Shown: piece by piece, positions 14,015 through 21,524 of the stretch
Layout: each line of letters opens with the position of its first letter
Position numbering within the stretch: the stretch's first letter is position 1
Origin: Tissierellia bacterium
GTDB taxonomy: Bacteria; Bacillota_A; Clostridia; Tissierellales; Peptoniphilaceae
Direction: 5' to 3'
Length of the DNA stretch: 23,299 bases
Assembly (NCBI GenBank): GCA_030537695.1
Contig: JAUNVJ010000014.1
Location: 3,048 to 26,346, forward strand
Translations under genes and position numbers: made by a program
The notes under the pieces: model-generated
Seen by the model: only the letters and a program-made list of their open reading frames with translations
Told to the model about the DNA's origin: nothing
Databases searched by the model: none

Positions 14015-14614
14015 TTAAAAGATTTCAATTTTTGCCTCTTCAATGATAATATCATCTTTCGGCTTATCTTGAAAGCCTACCGGTACTTTGGCAATGGTAT
14101 CTACCACTTCCATACCTTCGAAGACCTGACCAAAAACTGTGTGTTTTCCGTCCAACCAAAAAGTTCCTCCCACTTTTTCATAAGCGTCAATCACATCAGC
14201 TGGATAACCTTTCGATTCTCCTGCTTCTTTCATTTGAGCAATCACATCCTCTTCTACAGGTCCCATCTGCACAATAAAAAATTGACTTCCATTGGTATTG
14301 GGTCCTGCATTTGCCATGGATAAAGCTCCTCGAATATTTCTATAATTTACATCGAATTCATCTTCAAATTTTTTGCCCCAAATACTTTCTCCCCCTCGAC
14401 CGGTGCCGGTGGGATCTCCTCCTTGAATCATAAAATTTTCAATGACTCGATGAAAGATTAAACCGTCATAATAACCTCTCTTGATCAATTCTTTAAAGTT
14501 TTCCACGGCTTTTGGAGCAATTTGTGGAAATAGGCGAATTTTAATATCTCCTTTATTCGTATGAAGAATTGCAATTTCCTCTCCTATTTGGGGTTTTTCT
14601 AATTGTTTTAACAT
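14015..14614 (-). CDS. Peptidyl-prolyl cis-trans isomerase, cyclophilin type
   Basis: The 199-residue cyclophilin catalyses proline isomerisation during protein folding. It lacks a signal peptide, so it is cytoplasmic. Active-site motifs are clear: [15 protein letters not shown] (54-68, catalytic Arg56), [19 protein letters not shown] (97-114) and the tryptophan/histidine stretch [13 protein letters not shown]. Between QFFIVQMGP and FWLDGKH there is an insertion of about 30 helical residues ([10 protein letters not shown] and following) relative to E. coli PpiB; this also occurs in clostridial and streptococcal homologues. It has a GAGGTG site and lies 17 nt after the MATE gene as the last gene of its operon. 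No clear terminator hairpin follows. Confidence 0.93.
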   Translation of the reverse strand: MLKQLEKPQIGEEIAILHTNKGDIKIRLFPQIAPKAVENFKELIKRGYYDGLIFHRVIENFMIQGGDPTGTGRGGESIWGKKFEDEFDVNYRNIRGALSMANAGPNTNGSQFFIVQMGPVEEDVIAQMKEAGESKGYPADVIDAYEKVGGTFWLDGKHTVFGQVFEGMEVVDTIAKVPVGFQDKPKDDIIIEEAKIEIF

Positions 14615-14631
14615 AATTTCACCTCAGTTAT

Positions 14632-16029
14632 CTAATTACCCATTTTCAATTTTCTCATTCCCGAAACGTATCGATTCATATCATTCTTAAATCCATCCGT
14701 CTTCCGCCGTAGATGATAATAGATCCAGTTTAAAATAATACCTTTAAGGATACTGGAAATACTCATGGCAGCCCATATTCCATTAACACCCCATAAGCTG
14801 ATTAATAAAGGAGCCAGGGGAATTCGTATGATATTTAAAATCACAGCATTTAAGGCGGGATATTTGGTCAAACCCAATCCATTTAACATACCAGTGGTGC
14901 CAATTTCAATCGCCATAAAATATTGTGAAGGGGCTACAATTTGTAAATACAATACACCTAATTCGATGGCTTCCGGATCATGGGGAATAAAGAGGGTAAA
15001 GAGAAATTTACTCCCCAGAAAGAGTAAAACAAAGGCAAAGATTCCCACAGCAGAAACAATCCACATTCCGCTACGTCTTCCCCTTTGTAGACGGTCAAAT
15101 TGTCTTGCCCCGTAGTTTTGTCCAAAAAAAGCAGAAAATGCAGTTGCAAATCCATCGGCACTCATCCAGGATATGGATTCAATTTGGGATCCAATGGAAT
15201 AGACAGCAATAGCCACTGCTCCAAAGGAGGCAATAAATCGATTGAGAATGATTCCTACAAAGGCATGGACCGTAGACTGTAAAGAGGCGGGTACTCCTAA
15301 ATATAAGATATCCATAAAGTATTCTTTGGACGGCAATTTAAAATAATTTACTCGCCAAAAAATTTCACGACTTTTCTTTCCAATATATAAATATAATAGA
15401 GTGGCCAATGCTTGTGCCAATACTGTAGCATAGGCGGCTCCTCCAATGCCGAAGGCTGGAATTTTTTTCCAACCAAAGATCAATATAGGGTCCATAATGA
15501 TATTAAAGATCAAGGCAATAATGGAAATATTAAAAGGGGTGACAGAATTACCCTTGGAAAAAAAGGTGGTGGCAAACATGGGATTTAAATAAGTAAAGAT
15601 CAGACCAATGGAGACAATTGTAAAATAGGTGATGGTCATCTTTTCCACTTCTGGTTCCAACTGATAAAAGCCAATAATATTTTTTTTGAAAATCAAAAAG
15701 ATACCGGTAACAAGAAGACAAAAAAACAAATTGAGCCAAAAGCCACTGACCATAACTTTTTTTGCTTCTTCCGAATTTTGTCGACCATAGGATTGGCTCA
15801 AGCCTACAGATAATCCTGTTTTAGCTACCAAGGTAATGGCTTGGGCAATCCAAACAAAAAAGGAGCATGTTCCCACAGCTGCCACAGCACCTGTGGAAAG
15901 TCTCCCTAACCACATTAAATCCACCAGAGAATAACACATTTGAACGAAAGCCGTTCCCATTAATGGCATGGACATTTTGACAATAATAGGCGTAATGTCT
16001 CCTGATAATAAGTTTAATTCTTTTTTCAT
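14632..16029 (-). CDS. MATE family efflux transporter
   Basis: The 465-residue membrane protein has about 12 hydrophobic helices in two halves, as expected for multidrug and toxin extrusion (NorM/MepA/DinF-type) carriers that export cationic compounds using sodium or proton gradients. Diagnostic stretches are the start LLSGDITPIIVKMSMPLMGT, VDLMWLGRLSTGAVAAVG in helix 2, SVGLSQSYGRQN after helix 3, and ISWMSADGFATAFSAFFGQNYGARQ in the second half. The ATG follows AGGAG. It sits 9 nt after trhA. Substrate and coupling ion cannot be told from sequence. Confidence 0.92.
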   Translation of the reverse strand: MKKELNLLSGDITPIIVKMSMPLMGTAFVQMCYSLVDLMWLGRLSTGAVAAVGTCSFFVWIAQAITLVAKTGLSVGLSQSYGRQNSEEAKKVMVSGFWLNLFFCLLVTGIFLIFKKNIIGFYQLEPEVEKMTITYFTIVSIGLIFTYLNPMFATTFFSKGNSVTPFNISIIALIFNIIMDPILIFGWKKIPAFGIGGAAYATVLAQALATLLYLYIGKKSREIFWRVNYFKLPSKEYFMDILYLGVPASLQSTVHAFVGIILNRFIASFGAVAIAVYSIGSQIESISWMSADGFATAFSAFFGQNYGARQFDRLQRGRRSGMWIVSAVGIFAFVLLFLGSKFLFTLFIPHDPEAIELGVLYLQIVAPSQYFMAIEIGTTGMLNGLGLTKYPALNAVILNIIRIPLAPLLISLWGVNGIWAAMSISSILKGIILNWIYYHLRRKTDGFKNDMNRYVSGMRKLKMGN

Positions 16030-16038
16030 ATTGTTCTC

Positions 16039-16692
16039 CTAGATTGCAAAAGCTTGTAGAATTCCTATATAATGAGCAATCGATGCTGAGAGGACAAATA
16101 GATGCCAAATAGCATGATTATATGGCCAATCTCTCTTTGCATAGAAAATAGATCCTACAGAGTATAAGACTCCTCCCAAGAATAAGCAAAAGATAAATTG
16201 TCCCGAAGTTGCCCGATACAAAGGGGCAATGATAAAGACGGAAATCCAACCCAGCCCTAAATATAATCCCAAGGATAATTTATCATATTTAGAAAACTTT
16301 CCTTGAATACCGATTTTAAAAAAGACACCGAATAGGCAGATTCCCCAGATGAGTATCAACATAATGATTCTGAGTTTTCCCGTCAAAGCCAATAATATAA
16401 TTGGGGTATAGGTACCTGCAATAAATAAAAATATACTACAGTGATCAAATACACGCAATACTTTTTTTGCCTTCTTATTTTGAATAGAATGGTATAATGC
16501 AGAACTTAAATATAAAAAAATGAAACAAACTCCATATATGGAATAACCTAAGATTTGAAGTATCGAATGATTTTTTATTCCATAGTTCAGCAGAATCATT
16601 AAGCCGACAATTCCCAATATGAACCCTATCCAATGGGTGATGGCATTTAATCGTTCTTCCCGGGAGGAATATTTAATAATCTCTCTGGTCAT
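16039..16692 (-). CDS. trhA: Hemolysin III / PAQR family membrane protein (TrhA)
   Basis: The 217-residue, seven-helix protein belongs to the bacterial hemolysin III (YqfA/TrhA) branch of the PAQR family. Family signatures are present: SREERLNAITHWIG at the start, SSALYHSI (His68), VFDHCSIFLFIAGTYTP (Asp83) and the final NHAIWHLFVLSASIAHY with His193 and His197. These match the conserved Ser/His/Asp set that binds a metal in the family. A haemolytic role is not established for most members; control of membrane energetics and fluidity has been proposed for E. coli YqfA. The ATG lies 5 nt after GAAGGA. Confidence 0.93.
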   Translation of the reverse strand: MTREIIKYSSREERLNAITHWIGFILGIVGLMILLNYGIKNHSILQILGYSIYGVCFIFLYLSSALYHSIQNKKAKKVLRVFDHCSIFLFIAGTYTPIILLALTGKLRIIMLILIWGICLFGVFFKIGIQGKFSKYDKLSLGLYLGLGWISVFIIAPLYRATSGQFIFCLFLGGVLYSVGSIFYAKRDWPYNHAIWHLFVLSASIAHYIGILQAFAI

Positions 16693-16728
16693 TTTATTCC
16701 TTCTTTCACATATCTTTTAAAACCCCGT

Positions 16729-17484
16729 TTAACAATCTCCCTGATCCGTAATAATAATCGGTCCGTCCTTGGTAATAGCCAGTTGATGTTCATATTGGGC
16801 GGAGAGGGAACCGTCTGCAGTTCTTGCCGTCCAACCATTATCATCAATTACCAATTCTTTTTTTCCCTGATTGATCATCGGTTCAATTGTAAAAACCATT
16901 CCTTCTTGAATACGAAGGCCTCGTCCCGGTTTTCCATAGTGAAGAACTTGAGGATCTTCATGCATTTCTCGTCCAATACCGTGACCAACAAATTCCCGTA
17001 CCACAGAATAGCCTTTACCTTCTGCATAGCTTTGAATGGTATGACCGATATCTCCCAGACGATTTCCAATTTTTGCTTGTTCGATACCTAAGTAGAGACA
17101 TTTTTTTGTCACTTCCAAGAGCTCATGAGCTTCTTTGGAAACTTCTCCCACCTCATAGGACCATGCGGAATCTGCCAACCATCCATCTACATTGACAACC
17201 ATGTCCACAGTAATAATGTCTCCTTCCTTCAATTCATATTCCCCTGGAAAACCATGACATATTTCATCATTTACCGAAGCACAAATGGAATAGGGAAATC
17301 CTTCATAGCCTTTTTGTTCCGGATAAGCTCCCCGTTCTTTTAAATAGGTTTCGACAAACCGATCCAATTCTATCGTTTTGACGCCCGGCTTTATCCGGTC
17401 TCTCAATTCATGATGGACAGAAGCAAGAACTTTTCCTGCATCAATCATTTTTTTTATTTCTTCTTCCGTTTTAATGATTACCAT
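16729..17484 (-). CDS. map: Methionine aminopeptidase, type I
   Basis: It removes the initiator methionine from new proteins. The 251 residues carry the full dinuclear-metal set at E. coli-like spacing: His77 (CHGFP), Asp94 and Asp105 (TVDMVVNVDGWLADSAW), His168 and His175 (VGHGIGREMHEDP), Glu201 (FTIEPM) and Glu232 (YEHQLAIT). The ATG lies 5 nt after AAGGAG and overlaps the TPR gene's stop by 7 nt. It is not in the usual ribosomal-protein/secY/adk neighbourhood, so a second map copy may exist elsewhere in the genome. Confidence 0.96.
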   Translation of the reverse strand: MVIIKTEEEIKKMIDAGKVLASVHHELRDRIKPGVKTIELDRFVETYLKERGAYPEQKGYEGFPYSICASVNDEICHGFPGEYELKEGDIITVDMVVNVDGWLADSAWSYEVGEVSKEAHELLEVTKKCLYLGIEQAKIGNRLGDIGHTIQSYAEGKGYSVVREFVGHGIGREMHEDPQVLHYGKPGRGLRIQEGMVFTIEPMINQGKKELVIDDNGWTARTADGSLSAQYEHQLAITKDGPIIITDQGDC

Positions 17485-18377
17485 AAAATCTCCTTCGTTA
17501 TATCTTTTAAGTCCGGATCCGTCTCTGCCCAGGAAAGAGCATTGGGTTCAATGAGGATCGCTTGACGTAATTCTTGAATTGCCTCTTCTTTTCGACCCAG
17601 TATATTAAAACAACAGGCCTTATTATAATGTAAGTTGACAGAATCTTCAAAATCTTCCAATCCTCGATTTAAAATTTCAATGGCCTTATGATATTGTTTT
17701 TGTTCAATATAAATTGCCGACATATTTAAAAAGAGATAGGGAGAGTCAAACTCTCCAATGGCCTTAGTATAATAGGCTAAAGCCAGATTTGAGTCCTTCC
17801 TACTCTTATGGATAACACCCATGTTAAAAAGGGCTCTTCCATAATTGGGATGAATCGTCAAAGATTGTGCCACCAATTCCAATGCCATATCCAATTGATT
17901 TTCACTTTCATAAATTGCACCTAAATCATTATATGTGACATAGTCATAGGGATCTAATTTCAAGCACTCTTCAAAACATTTTTTTGCCTTTTCCGTTTCC
18001 CCCACCTTATCATAGAGATGCCCTAAATAATAGTAGGCTCGATCATAGTTAGGATCTACTGCAATAGCCTTTTTATAATTTAAAATGGAATCCTCAATAT
18101 TGCCCTCTAAAAATTCATTGGTCAAACTCAAGCCATAATAAGCGCCCGGTTCCTGATCATTGATCTCAATGATCTTTTGATAGATCGTTTGGGCTTTCCG
18201 ATATTGATCCAAAACCAAATAAATATCAGCCATCTCGTAAAGAGCATCCGTCTTTTCCTTTGCCGTAAGGGCAAAATCATAGGCTTTTTTAAAAAAAATC
18301 AAAGCCCTTGGATAATTATCTCTGCTTAAAAATTCATTGGCTATAATTAGATAATTCTGGTGTTTTTTTATCTCCAT
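17478..18377 (-). CDS. Tetratricopeptide-repeat protein
   Basis: The 299-residue protein consists almost entirely of about eight TPR units of 34 residues. Recognisable examples are AYYYLGHLYDKVGETEKAKK, TYNDLGAIYESENQLDMALE, ALFNMGVIHKSRKDSNLALA and HYNKACCFNILGRKEEAIQE, each ending near a proline. It has no signal peptide or membrane segment, so it is a cytoplasmic scaffold or partner-binding protein of unknown target. The gene heads the map-trhA-MATE-cyclophilin group. There is no proper ribosome binding site: a perfect TATAAT ends 5 nt before the ATG, suggesting a leaderless transcript. Confidence 0.92.
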   Translation of the reverse strand: MEIKKHQNYLIIANEFLSRDNYPRALIFFKKAYDFALTAKEKTDALYEMADIYLVLDQYRKAQTIYQKIIEINDQEPGAYYGLSLTNEFLEGNIEDSILNYKKAIAVDPNYDRAYYYLGHLYDKVGETEKAKKCFEECLKLDPYDYVTYNDLGAIYESENQLDMALELVAQSLTIHPNYGRALFNMGVIHKSRKDSNLALAYYTKAIGEFDSPYLFLNMSAIYIEQKQYHKAIEILNRGLEDFEDSVNLHYNKACCFNILGRKEEAIQELRQAILIEPNALSWAETDPDLKDITKEILW

Positions 18378-18382
18378 ATTTT

Positions 18383-18388
18383 ATTATA
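18383..18388 (-). promoter_or_regulatory. -10 box of the TPR gene, leaderless layout
   Basis: On the minus strand TATAAT is followed by AAAAT and then the ATG, so +1 falls at or within the start codon. A weak TTAAAA lies 17 nt upstream of the -10 box. The nearest purine-rich site (AAGGGAAG) is too far away to act as a Shine-Dalgarno. Confidence 0.55.
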
Positions 18389-18407
18389 CTACTTCCCTTG
18401 CCTTTTT

Positions 18408-19253
18408 TTAATCAAATATCATCATAAAAACAGCCAGTACGCCCGGTCCAGCATGGGTGGCCAAAACCGTGGCAATATCCGACGTTTCAAAAAAATTTGC
18501 CTGTTCAATTTCCTCTTCTAACAGGGATTGCAACTTATCCAACTCCTCCTTGGCATTTCCATGACTAAGCCCCAAATAATAATTGTTCTTTCCTTTTAAA
18601 TTGGACTTCACCAAATTTGCCAATTTCAAAATGGACTTTTTACGCCCCTTGATCTGTTCCATCGGTTTTAAGAAGCCTTCTTCCGTTACGGTAATAATGG
18701 GCTTAATATTTAGCAAATCCCCAAAAGTTCCTTTGACATAGCTGATTCTTCCCCCTTCTTTCAAATGTTGTAAGTTGGGAACTGTAAAATAAGTACAAGT
18801 ATTGGATCTTAAACGGATCAATTCTTTAGTAATGTCCTCAAAACCGACTCCTGCTTCAATTCGTTCCAAGGCATAATGGGCAAAAAAACCTTCCGCCATA
18901 GCTACCGTTTTCGTGTCAAATACAAATATTTCCAAACCCGTAGATTCCGCCAATGAAAACACATTAAAAATTCCGCTTAACACGGAACTTAATGTAATGC
19001 AAAGAACATGGGTATACCCTTGATTTTTGATTCTCTGTAACTCTTTTTCCACATCTAAGACCGAAGGTGTTGACGTTTTAGGATTTTCTCGACTTTGTAA
19101 TTGGTAAAATTCTTCCGGAAATAAATCGATTCGATCTCGATAAGAATTCTCTGAAAAATTAATCCAAAAAGGGATGATGGATAGGGGACGATCTCTATAA
19201 TTTTCCAGTTTCAAATCAGATGCTGTATCAGTTATCACATAAATTTTTTCCAT
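18408..19253 (-). CDS. DegV family fatty-acid-binding protein
   Basis: The 281-residue DegV/FakB-type protein belongs to a family that binds a fatty acid and, in systems with FakA, presents it for phosphorylation. Visible family stretches are VITDTASDL near the start, KTSTPS (about 60), CITLSSVLSGIFN (about 86-98), FTVPNLQHLKEGGRIS (about 160), DLLNIKPIITV and the final THAGPGVLAV. The frame is open two codons further to a TTG that overlaps the DUF1836 stop, but the ATG at 19253 is spaced 6 nt from AAGG and gives the standard MEKIYVITD start. It is cotranscribed with the DUF1836 gene. No fakA-like kinase is in the window. Confidence 0.92.
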   Translation of the reverse strand: MEKIYVITDTASDLKLENYRDRPLSIIPFWINFSENSYRDRIDLFPEEFYQLQSRENPKTSTPSVLDVEKELQRIKNQGYTHVLCITLSSVLSGIFNVFSLAESTGLEIFVFDTKTVAMAEGFFAHYALERIEAGVGFEDITKELIRLRSNTCTYFTVPNLQHLKEGGRISYVKGTFGDLLNIKPIITVTEEGFLKPMEQIKGRKKSILKLANLVKSNLKGKNNYYLGLSHGNAKEELDKLQSLLEEEIEQANFFETSDIATVLATHAGPGVLAVFMMIFD

Positions 19254-19255
19254 AT

Positions 19256-19807
19256 TCAACCTTCTTTAATTAATAAGCCATTTGCTTCAATCAGTTTTTT
19301 TATGAGCATTTTGGAAGCGATGGACATCGTCGCCAAAGTTAAATTGATAGAATCTATATCTACATTTTCTATTCGTATATCCATGGGATAATCTCCATCG
19401 ATAAAATTTTTAAACACTAAATGAATACTGCGCTCCATTTCTTCACAAAATTTATCATAGGCCGCTTCCGTTCCCAGGATCTTCGTTTGTAATTTGATAC
19501 CTTGAGCAATGTCTGAAATTTCCATAAATTGTTTTAATATGGAAACTACCATCAGACAGGCGACGGCTAAACGAGTATATTTTTTATTTTGGGGTCGTGG
19601 TATTATTTCGTGCTTTACATAATTGTTAATCATAGATTTCGTAATGATCTCACGATCGAATACTTTCAAGAAATACAATTCGCTTTCTATGATATCTACA
19701 ATTTGGGTAGCGTATAAATCAAATTCCGGCAATTCCTTCCACCGTTTGATATGTATGCCATCCATCTCTTTCGCAAAGTCTTTCACTTCTTCATTTATTT
19801 TTAACAT
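19256..19807 (-). CDS. DUF1836 protein, MerR-like helix-turn-helix regulator
   Basis: The 183-residue protein fits DUF1836. The recognisable core at about 56-80 (ITKSMINNYVKHEIIPRPQN followed by KKYTR) resembles the MerR-type DNA-binding helix and wing. The rest is helical and could mediate dimerisation. Proteins of this family are presumed transcription regulators, mostly in Clostridia and Lactobacillales; no target is known. It starts with ATG after AGGTGATAAG, has a strong promoter, and is followed immediately by degV. A small inverted repeat near the transcription start is a candidate autoregulatory site. Confidence 0.88.
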   Translation of the reverse strand: MLKINEEVKDFAKEMDGIHIKRWKELPEFDLYATQIVDIIESELYFLKVFDREIITKSMINNYVKHEIIPRPQNKKYTRLAVACLMVVSILKQFMEISDIAQGIKLQTKILGTEAAYDKFCEEMERSIHLVFKNFIDGDYPMDIRIENVDIDSINLTLATMSIASKMLIKKLIEANGLLIKEG

Positions 19808-19841
19808 CTTATCACCTATAAGTTTTCCTTATCATCTAGTT

Positions 19842-19855
19842 GTAATTACTATTAC
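19842..19855. promoter_or_regulatory. Small inverted repeat just after the DUF1836 -10 box
   Basis: GTAAT and ATTAC (5-bp arms, 4-nt centre) span about +1 to +14 of the expected DUF1836 transcript. The position would suit an operator. Short arms in AT-rich DNA can occur by chance. Confidence 0.25.
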
Positions 19856-19860
19856 CATTT

Positions 19861-19889
19861 ATAGTACTCTAGATTTTTATAATTGTCAA
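19861..19889 (-). promoter_or_regulatory. Promoter of the DUF1836-degV operon
   Basis: On the minus strand TTGACA (19884-19889), 17 nt, TACTAT (19861-19866) form the promoter. The leader to the ATG is about 50 nt. Confidence 0.78.
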
Positions 19890-20035
19890 CGAATTTCAAC
19901 TGGCCAAACATCCTTATAACAATTGAAAACATGAGCTTTTGTTCTTCCCCATTTAGAGCCTTTTTCCATGAAAACCAATTTTAAATTTTTCTTTTTTTTA
20001 CCATTGTTTCTATCACATCTTCCATTTTAAACCTT

Positions 20036-20065
20036 AAAAAAGACCTCGCATAAATCGAGGTCTTT
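20036..20065 (-). terminator. Terminator of the CoA-transferase gene
   Basis: AAAGACCTCG (20039-20048) pairs with CGAGGTCTTT (20056-20065) around a 7-nt loop. On the minus strand six Ts follow. It lies about 10 nt after the stop codon. Confidence 0.92.
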
Positions 20066-20075
20066 ATCGTTTCAC

Positions 20076-21419
20076 TTATCTCTTATTGGAGTTTCTCCAA
20101 ACATTCATTTTTTCCGCTTCTTTAATCAATTCATCTCTAAATTCAGGTGCGGCAATATTAATGATTCCTTCTGCTCTTTCCCAAGTGGAGCGTCCTTTGG
20201 CATTGAATTTACCATATTCAGTCACGATCCAATGGGTATTGGGTCGAGCCACTGTAATTGCTGTACCGTCTTCAAAGGTCGGAACGATTCTAGATTCTTC
20301 CTTTCCGGTTTTTTTATTATAAAATTTAGAAGACAGGCAGATAAAGGATTTCCCGCCATTCGCTAAATAGGCTCCCAATACAAAGTCCAATTGTCCACCG
20401 GCTCCTGAGATATGTTTTAATCCATTGGACTCCGAGGAAACTTGTCCATAAAAATCCACATTTACTGCATTATTAATGGAAATAAAATTATCTAATTGAG
20501 AGATGATTCTGGCATCATTTGTATAATCTACCGGAGCTGCCATAGCTTGAGGATTTCTATCTAAGAATTCATATAGTTTTTTGGTTCCCGCTGCAAAGGC
20601 ATAGGTTTGACGGAAACGATCCAAGTTTTTCTTAGCTCCTGTAATTTTTCCCTTTTCCGTCATGTCCACAAAGGCATCGACATACATTTCCGTATGGACT
20701 CCAAGATCCTTTAAGTCGGAATCTGCAATCAATGATCCAACTGCATTGGGCATTCCACCAATCCCCAACTGTAAGCAAGCTCCATTGGGAATTTCCTCTA
20801 CAATTAATTCAGCTACTTTTTTGTCCACTTCACCAAAAGAACCTGCCGGCAATTGTGCAATATCCGGATTGTCTCCCTCTATAATATAATCTACTTCATC
20901 AACGTGAACAAAGTGTTCGAAACCACCTGGACATACCGGTAATTTTTCGTTGACTTCAATAATAACGGTTTTTGCCGTTTCAATAAGTGCTCTTAAATGA
21001 GAAGCGTTTAAACCAAAATTGAAATTTCCATGGTGATCCATAGGGGGACAGGCGATGACAGCTACATCAACTTCTGCATTTTCACGGTAGTAACGGGGTA
21101 GTTCTGAATATCTCAAAGGAAGATAAAATCCACCTGCAGTGTTATTGACTCTACTACGATCGGGACCACCGGAATGCCAGGAGTTCCAAATCACGTGTTT
21201 TCCTTCTGGATCCGCTTTTAATATTTCAGGAACCCAAAGCAATACCCCACCACGGACATTGATCTCTCCCAGTTCTTCAATTCTTTTTGCAAGCTCTCGG
21301 TCAAAAGCAACCGGAGTAAATGCCCCCCAAGCGTAATCTACCCAAGATCCAGATTCAACCAAAGATGCTGCTTTTTCTGCACTGATAACCTTACTTTGAT
21401 ACTTTTTTTGATAGTCCAT
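20076..21419 (-). CDS. but: Butyryl-CoA:acetate CoA-transferase
   Basis: The 447-residue family I CoA-transferase (acetyl-CoA hydrolase/transferase superfamily) moves CoA from butyryl-CoA to acetate, giving butyrate and acetyl-CoA as the last step of butyrate fermentation. It resembles the Roseburia-type enzyme closely from memory: [82 protein letters not shown] and the ending NVWRNSNKR. Catalytic Glu244 lies in VHTEMYVD. The relatives 4-hydroxybutyrate and propionyl-CoA:succinate transferases are alternatives, so the substrate is likely but not proven. The ATG follows GGAGG by 4 nt. It is a single-gene unit with promoter and terminator. Confidence 0.87.
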   Translation of the reverse strand: MDYQKKYQSKVISAEKAASLVESGSWVDYAWGAFTPVAFDRELAKRIEELGEINVRGGVLLWVPEILKADPEGKHVIWNSWHSGGPDRSRVNNTAGGFYLPLRYSELPRYYRENAEVDVAVIACPPMDHHGNFNFGLNASHLRALIETAKTVIIEVNEKLPVCPGGFEHFVHVDEVDYIIEGDNPDIAQLPAGSFGEVDKKVAELIVEEIPNGACLQLGIGGMPNAVGSLIADSDLKDLGVHTEMYVDAFVDMTEKGKITGAKKNLDRFRQTYAFAAGTKKLYEFLDRNPQAMAAPVDYTNDARIISQLDNFISINNAVNVDFYGQVSSESNGLKHISGAGGQLDFVLGAYLANGGKSFICLSSKFYNKKTGKEESRIVPTFEDGTAITVARPNTHWIVTEYGKFNAKGRSTWERAEGIINIAAPEFRDELIKEAEKMNVWRNSNKR

Positions 21420-21455
21420 ATTTCCTCCATTTATAATTTTGAAAACCTTTTTATG

Positions 21456-21465
21456 ATATCGATAT
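21456..21465. promoter_or_regulatory. ATATCGATAT palindrome in the but leader
   Basis: A perfect 10-bp palindrome lies about 9-18 nt downstream of the but -10 box, spanning the start of the transcript. It could be a regulator site; there is no match to a Rex consensus. Confidence 0.25.
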
Positions 21466-21473
21466 ACAATTTA

Positions 21474-21503
21474 ATTATACCCGTCTTATATAGTTTATAT
21501 CAA
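21474..21503 (-). promoter_or_regulatory. Promoter of the CoA-transferase gene
   Basis: On the minus strand TTGATA (21498-21503), 18 nt, TATAAT (21474-21479) form the promoter in the 105-nt gap after the helicase-nuclease stop. The leader is about 50 nt. Confidence 0.7.
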
Positions 21504-21524
21504 ATAATTTAATACATAACTGTT

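Noticed and set aside
14632..16692. MATE plus hemolysin III as a toxin/export system
   Set aside because: Both families are common housekeeping membrane proteins; there is no toxin, immunity or biosynthetic gene beside them.
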